Source: Marisediminitalea oceani
GTDB taxonomy: Bacteria > Pseudomonadota > Gammaproteobacteria > Enterobacterales > Alteromonadaceae
Direction: 5' to 3'
Assembly (NCBI RefSeq): GCF_003731635.1
Contig: NZ_RCUA01000087.1
Span: forward strand, 1 to 64,000
Length of the DNA stretch: 64,000 nucleotides
The translations under genes were made by a program, and so were the position numbers. Every line of letters starts with the position of its first letter. The stretch's first letter is position 1. A model generated the notes under the pieces. It did no database searches, was not told the DNA's origin, and worked only from the letters and a program-made list of their open reading frames with translations. This document shows positions 40,515 through 48,540 of the stretch, piece after piece.

Positions 40515-42200
40515 ATGCGATATCTGTTAATAAGTGCCTTAATCATTTCTCTCACCGCTTGTTCGTCCTCCGAACAGGTCACCACTACACCGGCCAGTAC
40601 AGCCGAGTATGCGGTGGCTATGCCCGATAAATTCGCGGCCCGGGTCGCACTCGATGTCATGCAAGACGGCGGTAATGCGGTAGACGCGGCCATCGCGGCG
40701 CAATTTGTTCTGGCAGTAACCTACCCCGAAGCTGGCAATATTGGCGGCGGCGGGTTTATGACCATTTACATGGATAGCAGTGCCGATTTCCTTGATTACC
40801 GGGAAATGGCACCTGCTGACGCTTCCCGTGACATGTATCTCGATGACAACGGCGATGTACACCCTACCGACTCATTGTTTGGGGCTAAGGCCTCAGGTAT
40901 ACCCGGCACCGTTGCCGGTATGTGGGCTGCTCATCAAAAATACGGTAAGTTACCCTGGCAACGCCTGGTTCAGCCAGCCATAACCTATGCCAGTGAGGGC
41001 TTTGAAGTCCCGGAGAAACTGGCAGGCCGGGTGAGTCGCTACATTAAGCGTATTGAAAAACGCGGCCTTAAAACCAACTTTGCCAACTACTTTGGCGAAG
41101 CCGCCACAGCAGGCGTGTTATTTAAACAACCCGAGCTGGCAGCCACCTTAAGCCGCATCCGGGATAACGGCCCGGCCGGTTTTTATGAAGGCGAAACAGC
41201 CGATCATATTGTTAGCTACATGCAGGCTAATGGTGGCTTAATCAGCCATGAAGACTTAACCCGTTATCACGCTCAGTGGCGCACACCGATTAATTTTGAC
41301 TGGCGCGGCTATCAGGTTGTCACTGCCCCGCCGCCAAGTTCTGGCGGTATCGCGGTGGCCCAATGGCTCGGCATGGTCGACAACGTGACCAGAACAAATA
41401 TATTACCTGCGCATAACTCAGCGCCTTATCTGCATCTGGTGAGTGAAGCCGGAAAACGAGTATTTGCCGACCGCGCAGAATACCTTGGCGACCCGGACTT
41501 TTTCGCCGTGCCTCAACCGCAGTTAATCGCGCCGGACTATATCGCCAAGCGAGCGCGGGAAATTAACCTGACCGCCATTTCAGCTACCCCACAAATCAAA
41601 CCCGGACTCCACGAAAGTGAGGATACCACCCATTTCTCTATTGTTGATCAATGGGGCAATGCGGTAGCCAATACCACAACCATAAACCTGAGCTTTGGTG
41701 CCGGGGTGGTGGCTGCAGGCGCGGGCTTTTTGTTAAATGACGAAATGGATGACTTCAGCGCCAAACCCGGTGTGCCAAATTTTTTCGGCGCAATTGGCGG
41801 AGAAGCTAACGCTATTGAGCCATATAAGCGGATGCTTTCATCCATGACCCCCACTATTGTACTCGAGGACGGACAGGTTAAGCTGGTGACCGGCTCACCC
41901 GGTGGCACCACGATTATTTCCTCAGTGACGCTGTCGATTCTCAACACCCTGCTATACGATTTAAGTGCAGAAGAAGCCGTAAACCTGCCTCGTTTCCATC
42001 ACCAGTTATGGCCAGAGGATCAAATCCGCGTACATGAAGGGTTTGACCCGGCTACACTGAATACGCTGCAAGACATGGGCTACAACATAAAAGAAAGTAA
42101 CTTTGGGGATCTGCACCTGATCATGCAACAAAACGGCAAACTATCAGCCGCTTCCGAAGCTCGCGGACGGGGTAAAGCGGTAGTGCAGTCAGTAAAATAA
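40515..42200 (+). CDS. ggt: Gamma-glutamyltransferase, lipoprotein
   Basis: An autoprocessing N-terminal nucleophile hydrolase that removes gamma-glutamyl groups. The 561-residue product begins with a lipobox (SLTACSS, Cys about 16). It shows VALDVMQDGGNAVDAAIAAQ (about 36-55), YPEAGNIGGGGFM, DYREMAPADASRDMY, the processing/nucleophile threonine in DTTHFSIVDQWGNAVANTT (about 368-386) and LVTGSPGGTTIISSV. It sits at the end of the murein island, 4 bp after the antiporter. It may act on the gamma-D-Glu bond of murein peptides or on glutathione-like compounds; the former is inferred from context. Confidence 0.95.
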   Translation: MRYLLISALIISLTACSSSEQVTTTPASTAEYAVAMPDKFAARVALDVMQDGGNAVDAAIAAQFVLAVTYPEAGNIGGGGFMTIYMDSSADFLDYREMAPADASRDMYLDDNGDVHPTDSLFGAKASGIPGTVAGMWAAHQKYGKLPWQRLVQPAITYASEGFEVPEKLAGRVSRYIKRIEKRGLKTNFANYFGEAATAGVLFKQPELAATLSRIRDNGPAGFYEGETADHIVSYMQANGGLISHEDLTRYHAQWRTPINFDWRGYQVVTAPPPSSGGIAVAQWLGMVDNVTRTNILPAHNSAPYLHLVSEAGKRVFADRAEYLGDPDFFAVPQPQLIAPDYIAKRAREINLTAISATPQIKPGLHESEDTTHFSIVDQWGNAVANTTTINLSFGAGVVAAGAGFLLNDEMDDFSAKPGVPNFFGAIGGEANAIEPYKRMLSSMTPTIVLEDGQVKLVTGSPGGTTIISSVTLSILNTLLYDLSAEEAVNLPRFHHQLWPEDQIRVHEGFDPATLNTLQDMGYNIKESNFGDLHLIMQQNGKLSAASEARGRGKAVVQSVK

Positions 42201-42600
42201 ATAATCCACCTTCTAAAGAAGGTGGCTTTGCGTTAATCCCCTAAAACGGGGCTCAAATCGAAGAAAGAACAACAATTGTGCCCTTCTTCAGTGTTGTCAT
42301 TGTCACTGGCAGACATAACAAACTGGAAGAATTATCATGGATGAGGATTCAGTCAATGCGGTACAGGGATGTGCCGTCATTGACGGTCTAGTTTGTTCTG
42401 CCAGGGACGATGACGCTTTTCACTGATAAGGGCTGCGGGGAGTCCAGAGTGGTTCACGGTCACCGGGTCGCACAACACCCTCTGGTCGCTGTCGGCGACT
42501 CCGACAACAATCTATATACAACTTTCTTTGCTGACTTATATACGGGCCAAGCCCTACCTAGAATGATAACCACCTATTGAAGCAGGTGGTTTAGGGCTTG
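42201..42600 (+). mobile_element. Candidate ORF-less IS200/IS605-like element
   Basis: This 400-nt block has no ORF and carries a hairpin at each end. At the left, CCACCTTC-TAAA-GAAGGTGG (42206-42225). At the right, a nested hairpin: CAAGCCCTA (42548-42556) pairs with TAGGGCTTG (42592-42600) around ACCACCT (42569-42575) and AGGTGGT (42584-42590). Imperfect or bulged subterminal hairpins of this sort mark IS200/IS605 ends, and both arms contain CCACCT/AGGTGG. The left hairpin, immediately after ggt, may also serve as its terminator. The transposase is absent, so it would be a mobilised derivative. The boundaries are uncertain. Confidence 0.4.
42232..42506 (+). ncRNA. Candidate HEARO/omega-RNA-like structured RNA
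   Basis: Consecutive stems are seen. CCCC (42238-42241) pairs with GGGG (42248-42251). GAAGAA and TTCTTC pair (about 42260-42289). A long arm GTCATTGTCACTGGCAGA (42296-42313) plus ACAAACT (42318-42324) pairs with AGTTTGT (42390-42396) plus TCTGCCAGGGACGATGAC (42397-42414), enclosing GTCAATG/CATTGAC (42352-42358, 42378-42384). GGAGT and CCAGAG (42439-42449) pair with CTCTGG (42480-42485) and ACTCC (42498-42502). The stretch GACGCTTTTCACTGATAAGG looks to me like the core of HEARO/IscB omega RNAs. That likeness is from memory, not a search. No nuclease ORF follows. Confidence 0.42.
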
Positions 42601-42640
42601 AAATAAAAATCGAAAATAGGCTGGGGTCTGCGGCTTCAGG

Positions 42641-42934
42641 CTATTCAGAAGTTATGGCCGGGAAGCTGGAAGGCCAGTATCCGGAGTAAATAACCGCTAA
42701 AACAAGCAGGATGATTAAGCCGGTAGCCGCGCAGGTAAAACCGGTGTGCGCTTTTTCCTGACGAAAAATGGCTCGCTCGCGTTCAACTCTTCTGGGGTAC
42801 TGACCAAGGGTGAGGATTTTACAAACCGGCCAGCCAACGATGTAGCACAACCGCCAGAACAGCAGCTCTGCAATAAGAAACCCAACTCCCCTGAAAAAAC
42901 CTTTGCCAGCCTGTGCGACTACATCTTCAATCAC
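42641..42934 (-). CDS. Small membrane protein of unknown function
   Basis: A 97-residue protein. An N-terminal amphipathic stretch (IEDVVAQAGKGFFRGVGFLI) leads into a first hydrophobic segment (about 17-37, LIAELLFWRLCYIVGWPVC), a charged loop (YPRRVERERAIFRQEKAHTG) and a second membrane helix (about 68-87). I do not recognise a named family. The charged loop between two helices fits a small two-pass inner-membrane protein. It stands alone, 40 nt from the right end of the putative mobile element. The open frame, good hydrophobic pattern and absence of a competing frame support it. Confidence 0.6.
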   Translation of the reverse strand: MIEDVVAQAGKGFFRGVGFLIAELLFWRLCYIVGWPVCKILTLGQYPRRVERERAIFRQEKAHTGFTCAATGLIILLVLAVIYSGYWPSSFPAITSE

Positions 42935-43150
42935 GATAAATCCTGTCGGTTATTATTGTTGTTATAGGTTCAGCACATCGCCTGTTACGCTGACTACTGC
43001 TGAGTTAATTTATCTGTCCTTACCTGAGAAGCTAAGCAACTCAATGGCGTGGCTGACTCACCGGTGCCACGGCTACATTATTTAAATTATTACAAATCGC
43101 CATAATTAACAATCAGTTCGCATTAAAGGGCAAGCTCTCACCAAGTAAGC

Positions 43151-43570
43151 TTAATCTGTCGCAAACAATTGGTTAATATCGGCAAATGCCTTGAACTCCA
43201 ACGCGTTGCCGGCCGGATCCATAAAGAACATGGTGGCCTGCTCACCGGCCTGGCCCTTAAAACGCACGTAGGGCTTAATAACAAACTCCATATTAGCGGC
43301 GGTGAGTTTATCGGCCAGGGCCTGCCAGTCTTCCATGGTTAGCACGACACCAAAATGTGGTACTGGCACACTGTGACCATCCACGGCATTATATTCCGGC
43401 GCGGACGGCATGGCCTTAACCAGGTGCGTTACCAACTGATGGCCGGCTAAATCCCAGTCTATCCACTGCGTATCACTGCGCCCCTGTTTGCAGCCGAGTA
43501 ACTCGCCGTAAAATTCGCGGGCTTTCTCCAGGTTGTCTACCGGAATGGCTAAATGAAAAGGTTGAGGCAT
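43151..43570 (-). CDS. VOC/glyoxalase-superfamily protein
   Basis: A 139-residue cytoplasmic protein with the two beta-alpha-beta-beta-beta modules of the vicinal oxygen chelate superfamily. It starts FHLAIPVDNLEKAREFYGEL (first potential metal His at about 5) and has VPHFGVVLTMEDWQALADKL in the second half and FFMDPAGNALEFKAF near the end (potential metal Glu). The family includes dioxygenases, glyoxalases and resistance proteins; no substrate can be given. It lies 36 bp downstream of the aldehyde dehydrogenase gene on the same strand and may be co-transcribed with it. Confidence 0.87.
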   Translation of the reverse strand: MPQPFHLAIPVDNLEKAREFYGELLGCKQGRSDTQWIDWDLAGHQLVTHLVKAMPSAPEYNAVDGHSVPVPHFGVVLTMEDWQALADKLTAANMEFVIKPYVRFKGQAGEQATMFFMDPAGNALEFKAFADINQLFATD

Positions 43571-43606
43571 GACGATACGGCTCCTTCGTCGTTGATGAAT
43601 GTTAAA

Positions 43607-44989
43607 CTAGAGTAATTTTTTAAGTAAAAAGCGCTTACGGGCACTTGAGGGCGCATAGCGAATAGCCACATCAAACCAGAAACTGCGTTTCATCACGCTT
43701 TTGAGATGACTGAAAGTATCAAAGCCAAACTTGCCATGGTAGCGGCCTATTCCGCTATTCCCTACTCCGCCGAAGGGCAGTTGCGGGTTTGCCATAAACA
43801 TCATGGTATCATTGATACACACACTTCCGGCACTGACCTCATCAACAAATTGCTGCTGAATACTCTGTGATTCGCTGAATAAGTACGCCGCCAGCGGCTT
43901 GTGCCGGCGCTTAATAAAATCGATAGCTTCGCTGACGCTGCTGACTTCAATAACCGGTAAGACCGGCCCGAAAATTTCTTCCTGCATGACCGGCGTGTCG
44001 ATATCCGGATTTAAAATCACCGTGGGTGCCAGCTTCATTTGCGCTTCATCGAGCTGGCCACCAATCACTATCTCATGCCCTTCGGTGTATTGCTTTAATC
44101 GCGCTAAATGACGCTCATTAACAATGCGCCCATAATCCTTGCTCTGCAATGGCTGATTGCCAAACTGGCGGATGATTTCCTTACCAAGCTTGTCGATGAG
44201 CGCGTCGGCACAGCTGCGCTCAACCAAAACATAATCAGGCGCAATACAGGTTTGACCGGCGTTGGTCCATTTCCCCCATACGATTCGTCGCGCAGTGGTG
44301 GCGATATCGGTATTGGCGTCTACCACACACGGGCTTTTGCCCCCCAGCTCAAGAGTAACCGGCGTCAGGTTTTGAGCCGCAGCGGTCATAACTATTTTAC
44401 CCACGGCTTCACCGCCGGTATAAAAGATATGATCAAAGGGCAACGAGAGTAATTCACTGGCAACGTCCTTATCGCCTTCGACTACCGCCACCGCATCGCC
44501 ATCCAGATACTTAGGGATCAGGCTTGCCATCAGTGCAGAGCTGGCCGGCGCCAGTTCAGAGGGTTTAAGAAGCGCACAGTTTCCGGCGGCCAGTGCTGCA
44601 ACATAGGGGGCGAGCGTGAGCTGTACCGGGTAATTCCACGCACCAATAATCAACACAGTACCAAGTGGCTCCGGTTGCAGGGAACTGCGGGCCGGTTGTG
44701 CCACCAACGGTGTGCTGACCTTGCGGGCTTTCATCCACTGGCGCAGGTGTTTTTTAGTGTGCTGTATATCACTCAGCAGAAAACCAATTTCGGTGGTAAA
44801 GGCTTCTGCCTCACTTTTACCCAGATCGGTGTTAAGGGCCTCAACAAACGCCGCTTCGTTTTCGCTGAGCATGCGCTGCAAGGCTTCCAGTTGCGCTTTT
44901 CGCCAGGCATAGGTTTTGGTTTTGCCCAGCACATAGGACTGCTGTAAACGCTCAAAAACTGACACGATGGCGCCCGGTGTTCTACTCAC
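43607..44989 (-). CDS. Aldehyde dehydrogenase, class 3/coniferyl-aldehyde type
   Basis: A 460-residue NAD(P)-dependent aldehyde dehydrogenase. The Rossmann and catalytic features are present: VLIIGAWNYPVQLTLAPYVA (about 113-132), KPSELAPASSALMA, FTGGEAVGKIVM-type (FYTGGEAVGKIV), general base Glu in TLELGGKSPCVV (about 212-223) and nucleophile Cys in NAGQTCIAPDYVLV (about 240-253). FGGVGNSGIGRYHGKFGFDT and a hydrophobic basic C-terminus (SARKRFLLKKLL) are typical of the fatty/aromatic aldehyde class, in which the tail can associate with membranes. The substrate is unknown. It precedes the VOC protein gene in the same direction. Confidence 0.93.
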   Translation of the reverse strand: MSRTPGAIVSVFERLQQSYVLGKTKTYAWRKAQLEALQRMLSENEAAFVEALNTDLGKSEAEAFTTEIGFLLSDIQHTKKHLRQWMKARKVSTPLVAQPARSSLQPEPLGTVLIIGAWNYPVQLTLAPYVAALAAGNCALLKPSELAPASSALMASLIPKYLDGDAVAVVEGDKDVASELLSLPFDHIFYTGGEAVGKIVMTAAAQNLTPVTLELGGKSPCVVDANTDIATTARRIVWGKWTNAGQTCIAPDYVLVERSCADALIDKLGKEIIRQFGNQPLQSKDYGRIVNERHLARLKQYTEGHEIVIGGQLDEAQMKLAPTVILNPDIDTPVMQEEIFGPVLPVIEVSSVSEAIDFIKRRHKPLAAYLFSESQSIQQQFVDEVSAGSVCINDTMMFMANPQLPFGGVGNSGIGRYHGKFGFDTFSHLKSVMKRSFWFDVAIRYAPSSARKRFLLKKLL

Positions 44990-45042
44990 GAAACAACTCC
45001 TGCAGGTACGATGTGTTCATACTAGCACTATTTCACAGCAAT

Positions 45043-45070
45043 AAAAAAACCCCGCGAAGGCGGGGTTTTT
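45043..45070 (-). terminator. Rho-independent terminator after purA (bidirectional)
   Basis: CCCCGC (45050-45055), loop GAAG and GCGGGG (45060-45065) form a perfect 6-bp GC stem. On the minus strand it is followed by seven T (complement of 45043-45049), and on the plus strand by TTTTT. It lies 16 nt after the purA stop. Confidence 0.93.
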
Positions 45071-45085
45071 AATCTTTAACCGTTT

Positions 45086-46384
45086 TTATGCGTCGTAAGG
45101 ATGGCGCATCACGATGGTTTCATTGCGGTCCGGACCAGTAGAGATAATATCCACCGGTACACCGGTAATCACTTCCAGACGAGCGATGTAGTCTTTAGCA
45201 GCCTGAGGCAGCGAGTCATAATCGGTAACACCAAAGGTGTTGTCGCTCCAGCCAGGCATTTCTTCATAAACCGGCGTCACCAGATCATAGCCATCAGCAG
45301 CCATGGGTGGAACGTCTTTTACGTTACCGTCTTTATCTTTATAACCCACACAAATTTGCAGGGTTTCCAGACCATCCAGTACGTCCAGCTTAGTCAGACA
45401 GAAACCAGTGATAGAGTTGATTTGTACCGCGCGCTTCATGGCTACCGCGTCAAACCAACCAGTGCGTCGCTTACGACCGGTAGTGGCACCAAACTCGTGA
45501 CCTTTAACACCTAAGTGTTCGCCTACATCGTCATCCAGCTCGGTAGGGAAAGGACCAGAGCCAACACGAGTGGTATAAGCCTTAACAATACCCAGTACAT
45601 AATCCAGGTTCAGCGGGCCAAAACCAGCACCGGTTGCTACGCCACCAACAGTGGTGTTAGAAGAGGTAACGTACGGGTAAGTACCGTGGTCGATATCCAG
45701 CAGTGTGCCCTGCGCGCCTTCGAACATGATAGGCAGGCCGGCTTTCTGGGCTTTATCCAGTTCGTCGGTCACATCAACGACCATCGCACGCAGGATATCG
45801 GCAACAGCCATGGCATCGGCCAGGGTCTTATCGAAATCAACCGGCTCTTCGCCGTAATACTGCGTTAAGGTAAAGTTATGGATATCCAGCACTTCTTTTA
45901 ACTTGGCAGCGAAATCTTCGGCATTGAACAGATCGCCAACCCGTAAACCACGGCGGGATACTTTATCTTCATAAGCCGGCCCAATGCCGCGACCAGTAGT
46001 GCCGATAGCCTTAGCACCGCGAGCTTTTTCACGCGCAACATCAAGTGCTACATGGTAAGGCAGAATAAGCGGACAAGCTTCACTGATTTTCAGGCGTTCA
46101 CGCACTGGTACACCGCGCTCTTCCAGCATGGAGACTTCAGTCATTAATGCTTCCGGGCTCAGTACCACGCCGTTACCAATAATACAGGTAACGTTTTCGC
46201 GCAGAATGCCGGATGGGATTAGATGCAGAACGGTTTTTTCACCGTCGATTACCAGTGTGTGACCTGCATTGTGTCCGCCCTGATAGCGAACAACATACTT
46301 TGCACGGTCAGTAAGCAGATCTACTACTTTACCTTTTCCCTCGTCACCCCACTGGGTGCCAAGGACCACAATATTTTTAGCCAT
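45086..46384 (-). CDS. purA: Adenylosuccinate synthetase
   Basis: PurA joins IMP and aspartate with GTP to give adenylosuccinate, the first AMP-specific step. The 432-residue product has the family N-terminus VVLGTQWGDEGKGKVVDLLT (GTP/IMP binding, catalytic Asp), NAGHTLV, GTTGRGIGPAYEDKVSR, FEGAQGTLLDIDHGTYPYVT and the C-terminal GTP-binding STGPDRNETI. Length equals E. coli PurA. A bidirectional terminator ends it and yjeT precedes it on the same strand, the order of the enterobacterial hflKC-yjeT-purA locus. Confidence 0.98.
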   Translation of the reverse strand: MAKNIVVLGTQWGDEGKGKVVDLLTDRAKYVVRYQGGHNAGHTLVIDGEKTVLHLIPSGILRENVTCIIGNGVVLSPEALMTEVSMLEERGVPVRERLKISEACPLILPYHVALDVAREKARGAKAIGTTGRGIGPAYEDKVSRRGLRVGDLFNAEDFAAKLKEVLDIHNFTLTQYYGEEPVDFDKTLADAMAVADILRAMVVDVTDELDKAQKAGLPIMFEGAQGTLLDIDHGTYPYVTSSNTTVGGVATGAGFGPLNLDYVLGIVKAYTTRVGSGPFPTELDDDVGEHLGVKGHEFGATTGRKRRTGWFDAVAMKRAVQINSITGFCLTKLDVLDGLETLQICVGYKDKDGNVKDVPPMAADGYDLVTPVYEEMPGWSDNTFGVTDYDSLPQAAKDYIARLEVITGVPVDIISTGPDRNETIVMRHPYDA

Positions 46385-46497
46385 GAGTCGAGTATGTTAA
46401 AAAATTAGGCGTGGATTCTATCAAAATTAAGGCCACTGGATCATCTGTTTTATGCACAAATATTCAGCTGACCAGTGAATATTTGGCCTGTTTAGCG

Positions 46498-46686
46498 CTA
46501 ATTCACTATAAAGTATAAACAAACTGAGCCAATCACCACCAGGGTGCCGCCAATCTGACGCAACTGGCCGGGCTCAGATTCAGCCACCTGCCGCAGATAT
46601 TGCCGCCAGCGGTTTGGTATGAGCAAAGGCCCGATACCCTCAACGATCATTACCATAGCCAGTGCCGCCCAGAACCAATTTGGCAT
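46498..46686 (-). CDS. yjeT: DUF2065 small membrane protein, YjeT-like
   Basis: A 62-residue protein with two membrane helices separated by a short polar loop. The family pattern is clear: an N-terminal helix ending in MVIVEGIGPLLIPNRWR, then LRQIGGTLVVIGSVCLYFI. YjeT-like proteins are normally encoded just upstream of purA, as here (111-bp gap). Function is not established. Confidence 0.88.
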   Translation of the reverse strand: MPNWFWAALAMVMIVEGIGPLLIPNRWRQYLRQVAESEPGQLRQIGGTLVVIGSVCLYFIVN

Positions 46687-46792
46687 ACTTGTCTCAAAAA
46701 TGCGTGTGATTGTCCCGCACTATAGCAAATAATTCACCGCATGCGACGCCGGGGGGCTATAATTAAGTACGACTAATCACCAAGCAAAGAAC

Positions 46793-47209
46793 ATGCTATT
46801 CCCCAACCTCGGTCAGTACAGCCTGACTGTTTCAAATAACATACTGGAGATCTATGCCACCGGAGCGTGGGATGTGGGTATGGCAAATATGCTAAATGAT
46901 GAGATGGCGCCCATCGCCAGGCAATTTGAACAGCACAACTGGGCAGCCATTGTAGATTGCCGGCGCTGGGTGATGAGTACCCCCGAGTGCCAGGGTATTG
47001 TGCGGGAAGGTATTTTCGACAATATCCGCAATGGCTTAAAAAGAGCAGCCTATGTGGTGGATACCAACCACATAAAGCACGCCCAGTTGGAGCGCACTCA
47101 CCCGCAGATGAAATCAGACGATCCGATCTTAAAAGCCTACAAGCGTGAGTACTTTACTAACTATTTGGACGCCATAAAATGGCTCAGAGAAGAGGGATAT
47201 CAGCCCTGA
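46793..47209 (+). CDS. STAS/SpoIIAA-like protein of unknown function
   Basis: A 138-residue soluble protein. The predicted pattern of short strands and helices (NILEIYATGAWDVGMANMLN; NWAAIVDCRRWVMSTPECQG; LKRAAYVVDTNHIKHAQLE) resembles SpoIIAA/STAS-like small proteins of Shewanella and Alteromonas, in which a central strand DCRxW is conserved. No phosphorylatable serine at the usual STAS position is evident. It stands alone between yjeT and the convergent cnoX gene. The family assignment is tentative. Confidence 0.7.
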   Translation: MLFPNLGQYSLTVSNNILEIYATGAWDVGMANMLNDEMAPIARQFEQHNWAAIVDCRRWVMSTPECQGIVREGIFDNIRNGLKRAAYVVDTNHIKHAQLERTHPQMKSDDPILKAYKREYFTNYLDAIKWLREEGYQP

Positions 47210-47221
47210 TCCATCTTTATA

Positions 47222-48082
47222 TCAGTACATCAGGCTGTATACTTTACGACGGTAACCAGACTTCAGCGAGTCGCCATCCGGCAGAGCATTGATGATATCG
47301 AGGATAAGCTTTTTCGCTTCGCCAAAGCCGAAGTCTTTAAGCAATACGCCATACAGCAATTCCAGCGCTTCTTCAAAACGCTGCACCTGATAAAGCGCCA
47401 CGGCTAAATCCACCTTCACCTGCAAATCATCCGGGTTGGCTTCAACCTGTTCCTGTAACGCACGGATCTCCGGCGTATCGGCGGCCTGTTCAGCCAACTC
47501 CACTTTGCCCTGCAGGGTATGATAACGCTGATCCTGATCCACAAGCTTTATTTCTGCCAGTAATTCCTTGGCAGCCGGCACTGCGCCGGTCTCAATCAGG
47601 CAGTCAATATACAGGTATTTGCTATCGATGTTGTCCGGGTTAATCTCATAGGCTTGCTTCGCCATAGGGAAGGCGCCGCTGTAATCACCGCCAGCAATAA
47701 GTTCTGCGGCTTTAGCGAGGAATTCATCCTCCGGGCTGGGCAGGTATTTACCTAACATGGCACGAATTTCAATTTCCGGCTGCATCCCGGCAAAGCCATC
47801 TACCGGTTGCGCATCTTTAACTACCATTACGGTAGGCAGATTACGAATGCCAAACTGTGCGGCTACCTGCTGCTCACGCTCACAGTCAACACGGGCCAGT
47901 AACAGGGTGTCCGGATAATCACCGGCAATTTTTTCCAGAATCGGCGATAACTCTTTGCAAGGCTCATAGCCTTCGGCCCAAAAGTCGATTAAGACGATTT
48001 TCTCTTTAGACACTTCCAGAATGATCTGCTGAAAGTTCTCTACCGTTAAATCCACGATGTTGTTCGACATCAATTGCTGCAT
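47222..48082 (-). CDS. cnoX: Thioredoxin-like TPR chaperedoxin
   Basis: A 286-residue cytoplasmic protein with an N-terminal thioredoxin domain (about 8-112) and C-terminal TPR repeats (about 120-280; FAMAKQAYEINPDNIDSKY-like pattern, EALELLYGVLLKDFGFG). The active-site region reads EGYEPCKELSP, so only the second cysteine of CxxC remains, as reported for the CnoX/YbbN group that acts as a holdase and hands clients to GroEL and DnaK after oxidative stress. An alternative start is the next Met, four codons in. It is a single-gene unit convergent to 46793-47209. Confidence 0.93.
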   Translation of the reverse strand: MQQLMSNNIVDLTVENFQQIILEVSKEKIVLIDFWAEGYEPCKELSPILEKIAGDYPDTLLLARVDCEREQQVAAQFGIRNLPTVMVVKDAQPVDGFAGMQPEIEIRAMLGKYLPSPEDEFLAKAAELIAGGDYSGAFPMAKQAYEINPDNIDSKYLYIDCLIETGAVPAAKELLAEIKLVDQDQRYHTLQGKVELAEQAADTPEIRALQEQVEANPDDLQVKVDLAVALYQVQRFEEALELLYGVLLKDFGFGEAKKLILDIINALPDGDSLKSGYRRKVYSLMY

Positions 48083-48203
48083 GCTTATTTCGCCTGTTTG
48101 CTTTCGTTCTATTGTGCTTATGAATATGGGCGCGCTGGCCTTAATTACAAGTCCTTAAAATACAAATGCTACACTATCTCTGACAAATTACTAAGGCGAT
48201 AAG

Positions 48204-48515
48204 ATGACAACAACAAAACGCTTTACTTCATTTCGGGAGTTTTACCCGTACTACCTGAGTGAACATCAGAATGTAACCTGTCGGCGACTGCATTTTATCG
48301 GTTCAACACTGGTACTCACCCTGCTGATATTGAGTTTATTTACCGGGCAGTTAATGCTGCTATGGTTACTTCCGGTAGCCGGTTATGGCTTTGCCTGGCT
48401 TGGCCACTTTAAATTTGAGCACAACAAACCTGCGACCTTTCGTTATCCCTTTTACAGCTTAATGGGAGACTGGGTCATGTATAAAGATATCCTGCTGGGC
48501 AGGATAAAATTCTGA
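48204..48515 (+). CDS. DUF962/Mpo1-like membrane protein
   Basis: A 103-residue protein with two hydrophobic segments (TLVLTLLILSLFTGQLMLLW; LPVAGYGFAWLGHFKFEHNK). The conserved His-containing pattern is present: YYLSEHQNVTCRRLHFIGST, then GHFKFEHNKPATFRYPFYSL, as in the DUF962 family, whose yeast member Mpo1 is an Fe2+-dependent 2-hydroxy fatty acid dioxygenase. The dioxygenase role in bacteria is inferred. It is followed 25 bp later by the S9 peptidase gene, probably in one transcript. Confidence 0.87.
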   Translation: MTTTKRFTSFREFYPYYLSEHQNVTCRRLHFIGSTLVLTLLILSLFTGQLMLLWLLPVAGYGFAWLGHFKFEHNKPATFRYPFYSLMGDWVMYKDILLGRIKF

Positions 48516-48540
48516 CGACAGTAAGCAAGGAAAAACAATA

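Noticed and set aside
42296..42414. CRISPR array or tandem repeats in the gene-free block
   Set aside because: The repeats are inverted and pair as one long hairpin. There are no direct repeats with regular spacers.
42201..42640. A degraded transposase gene inside the putative IS200/IS605-like element
   Set aside because: No frame in the block gives TnpA or TnpB-like motifs (HUH, YREK, DED) of useful length.
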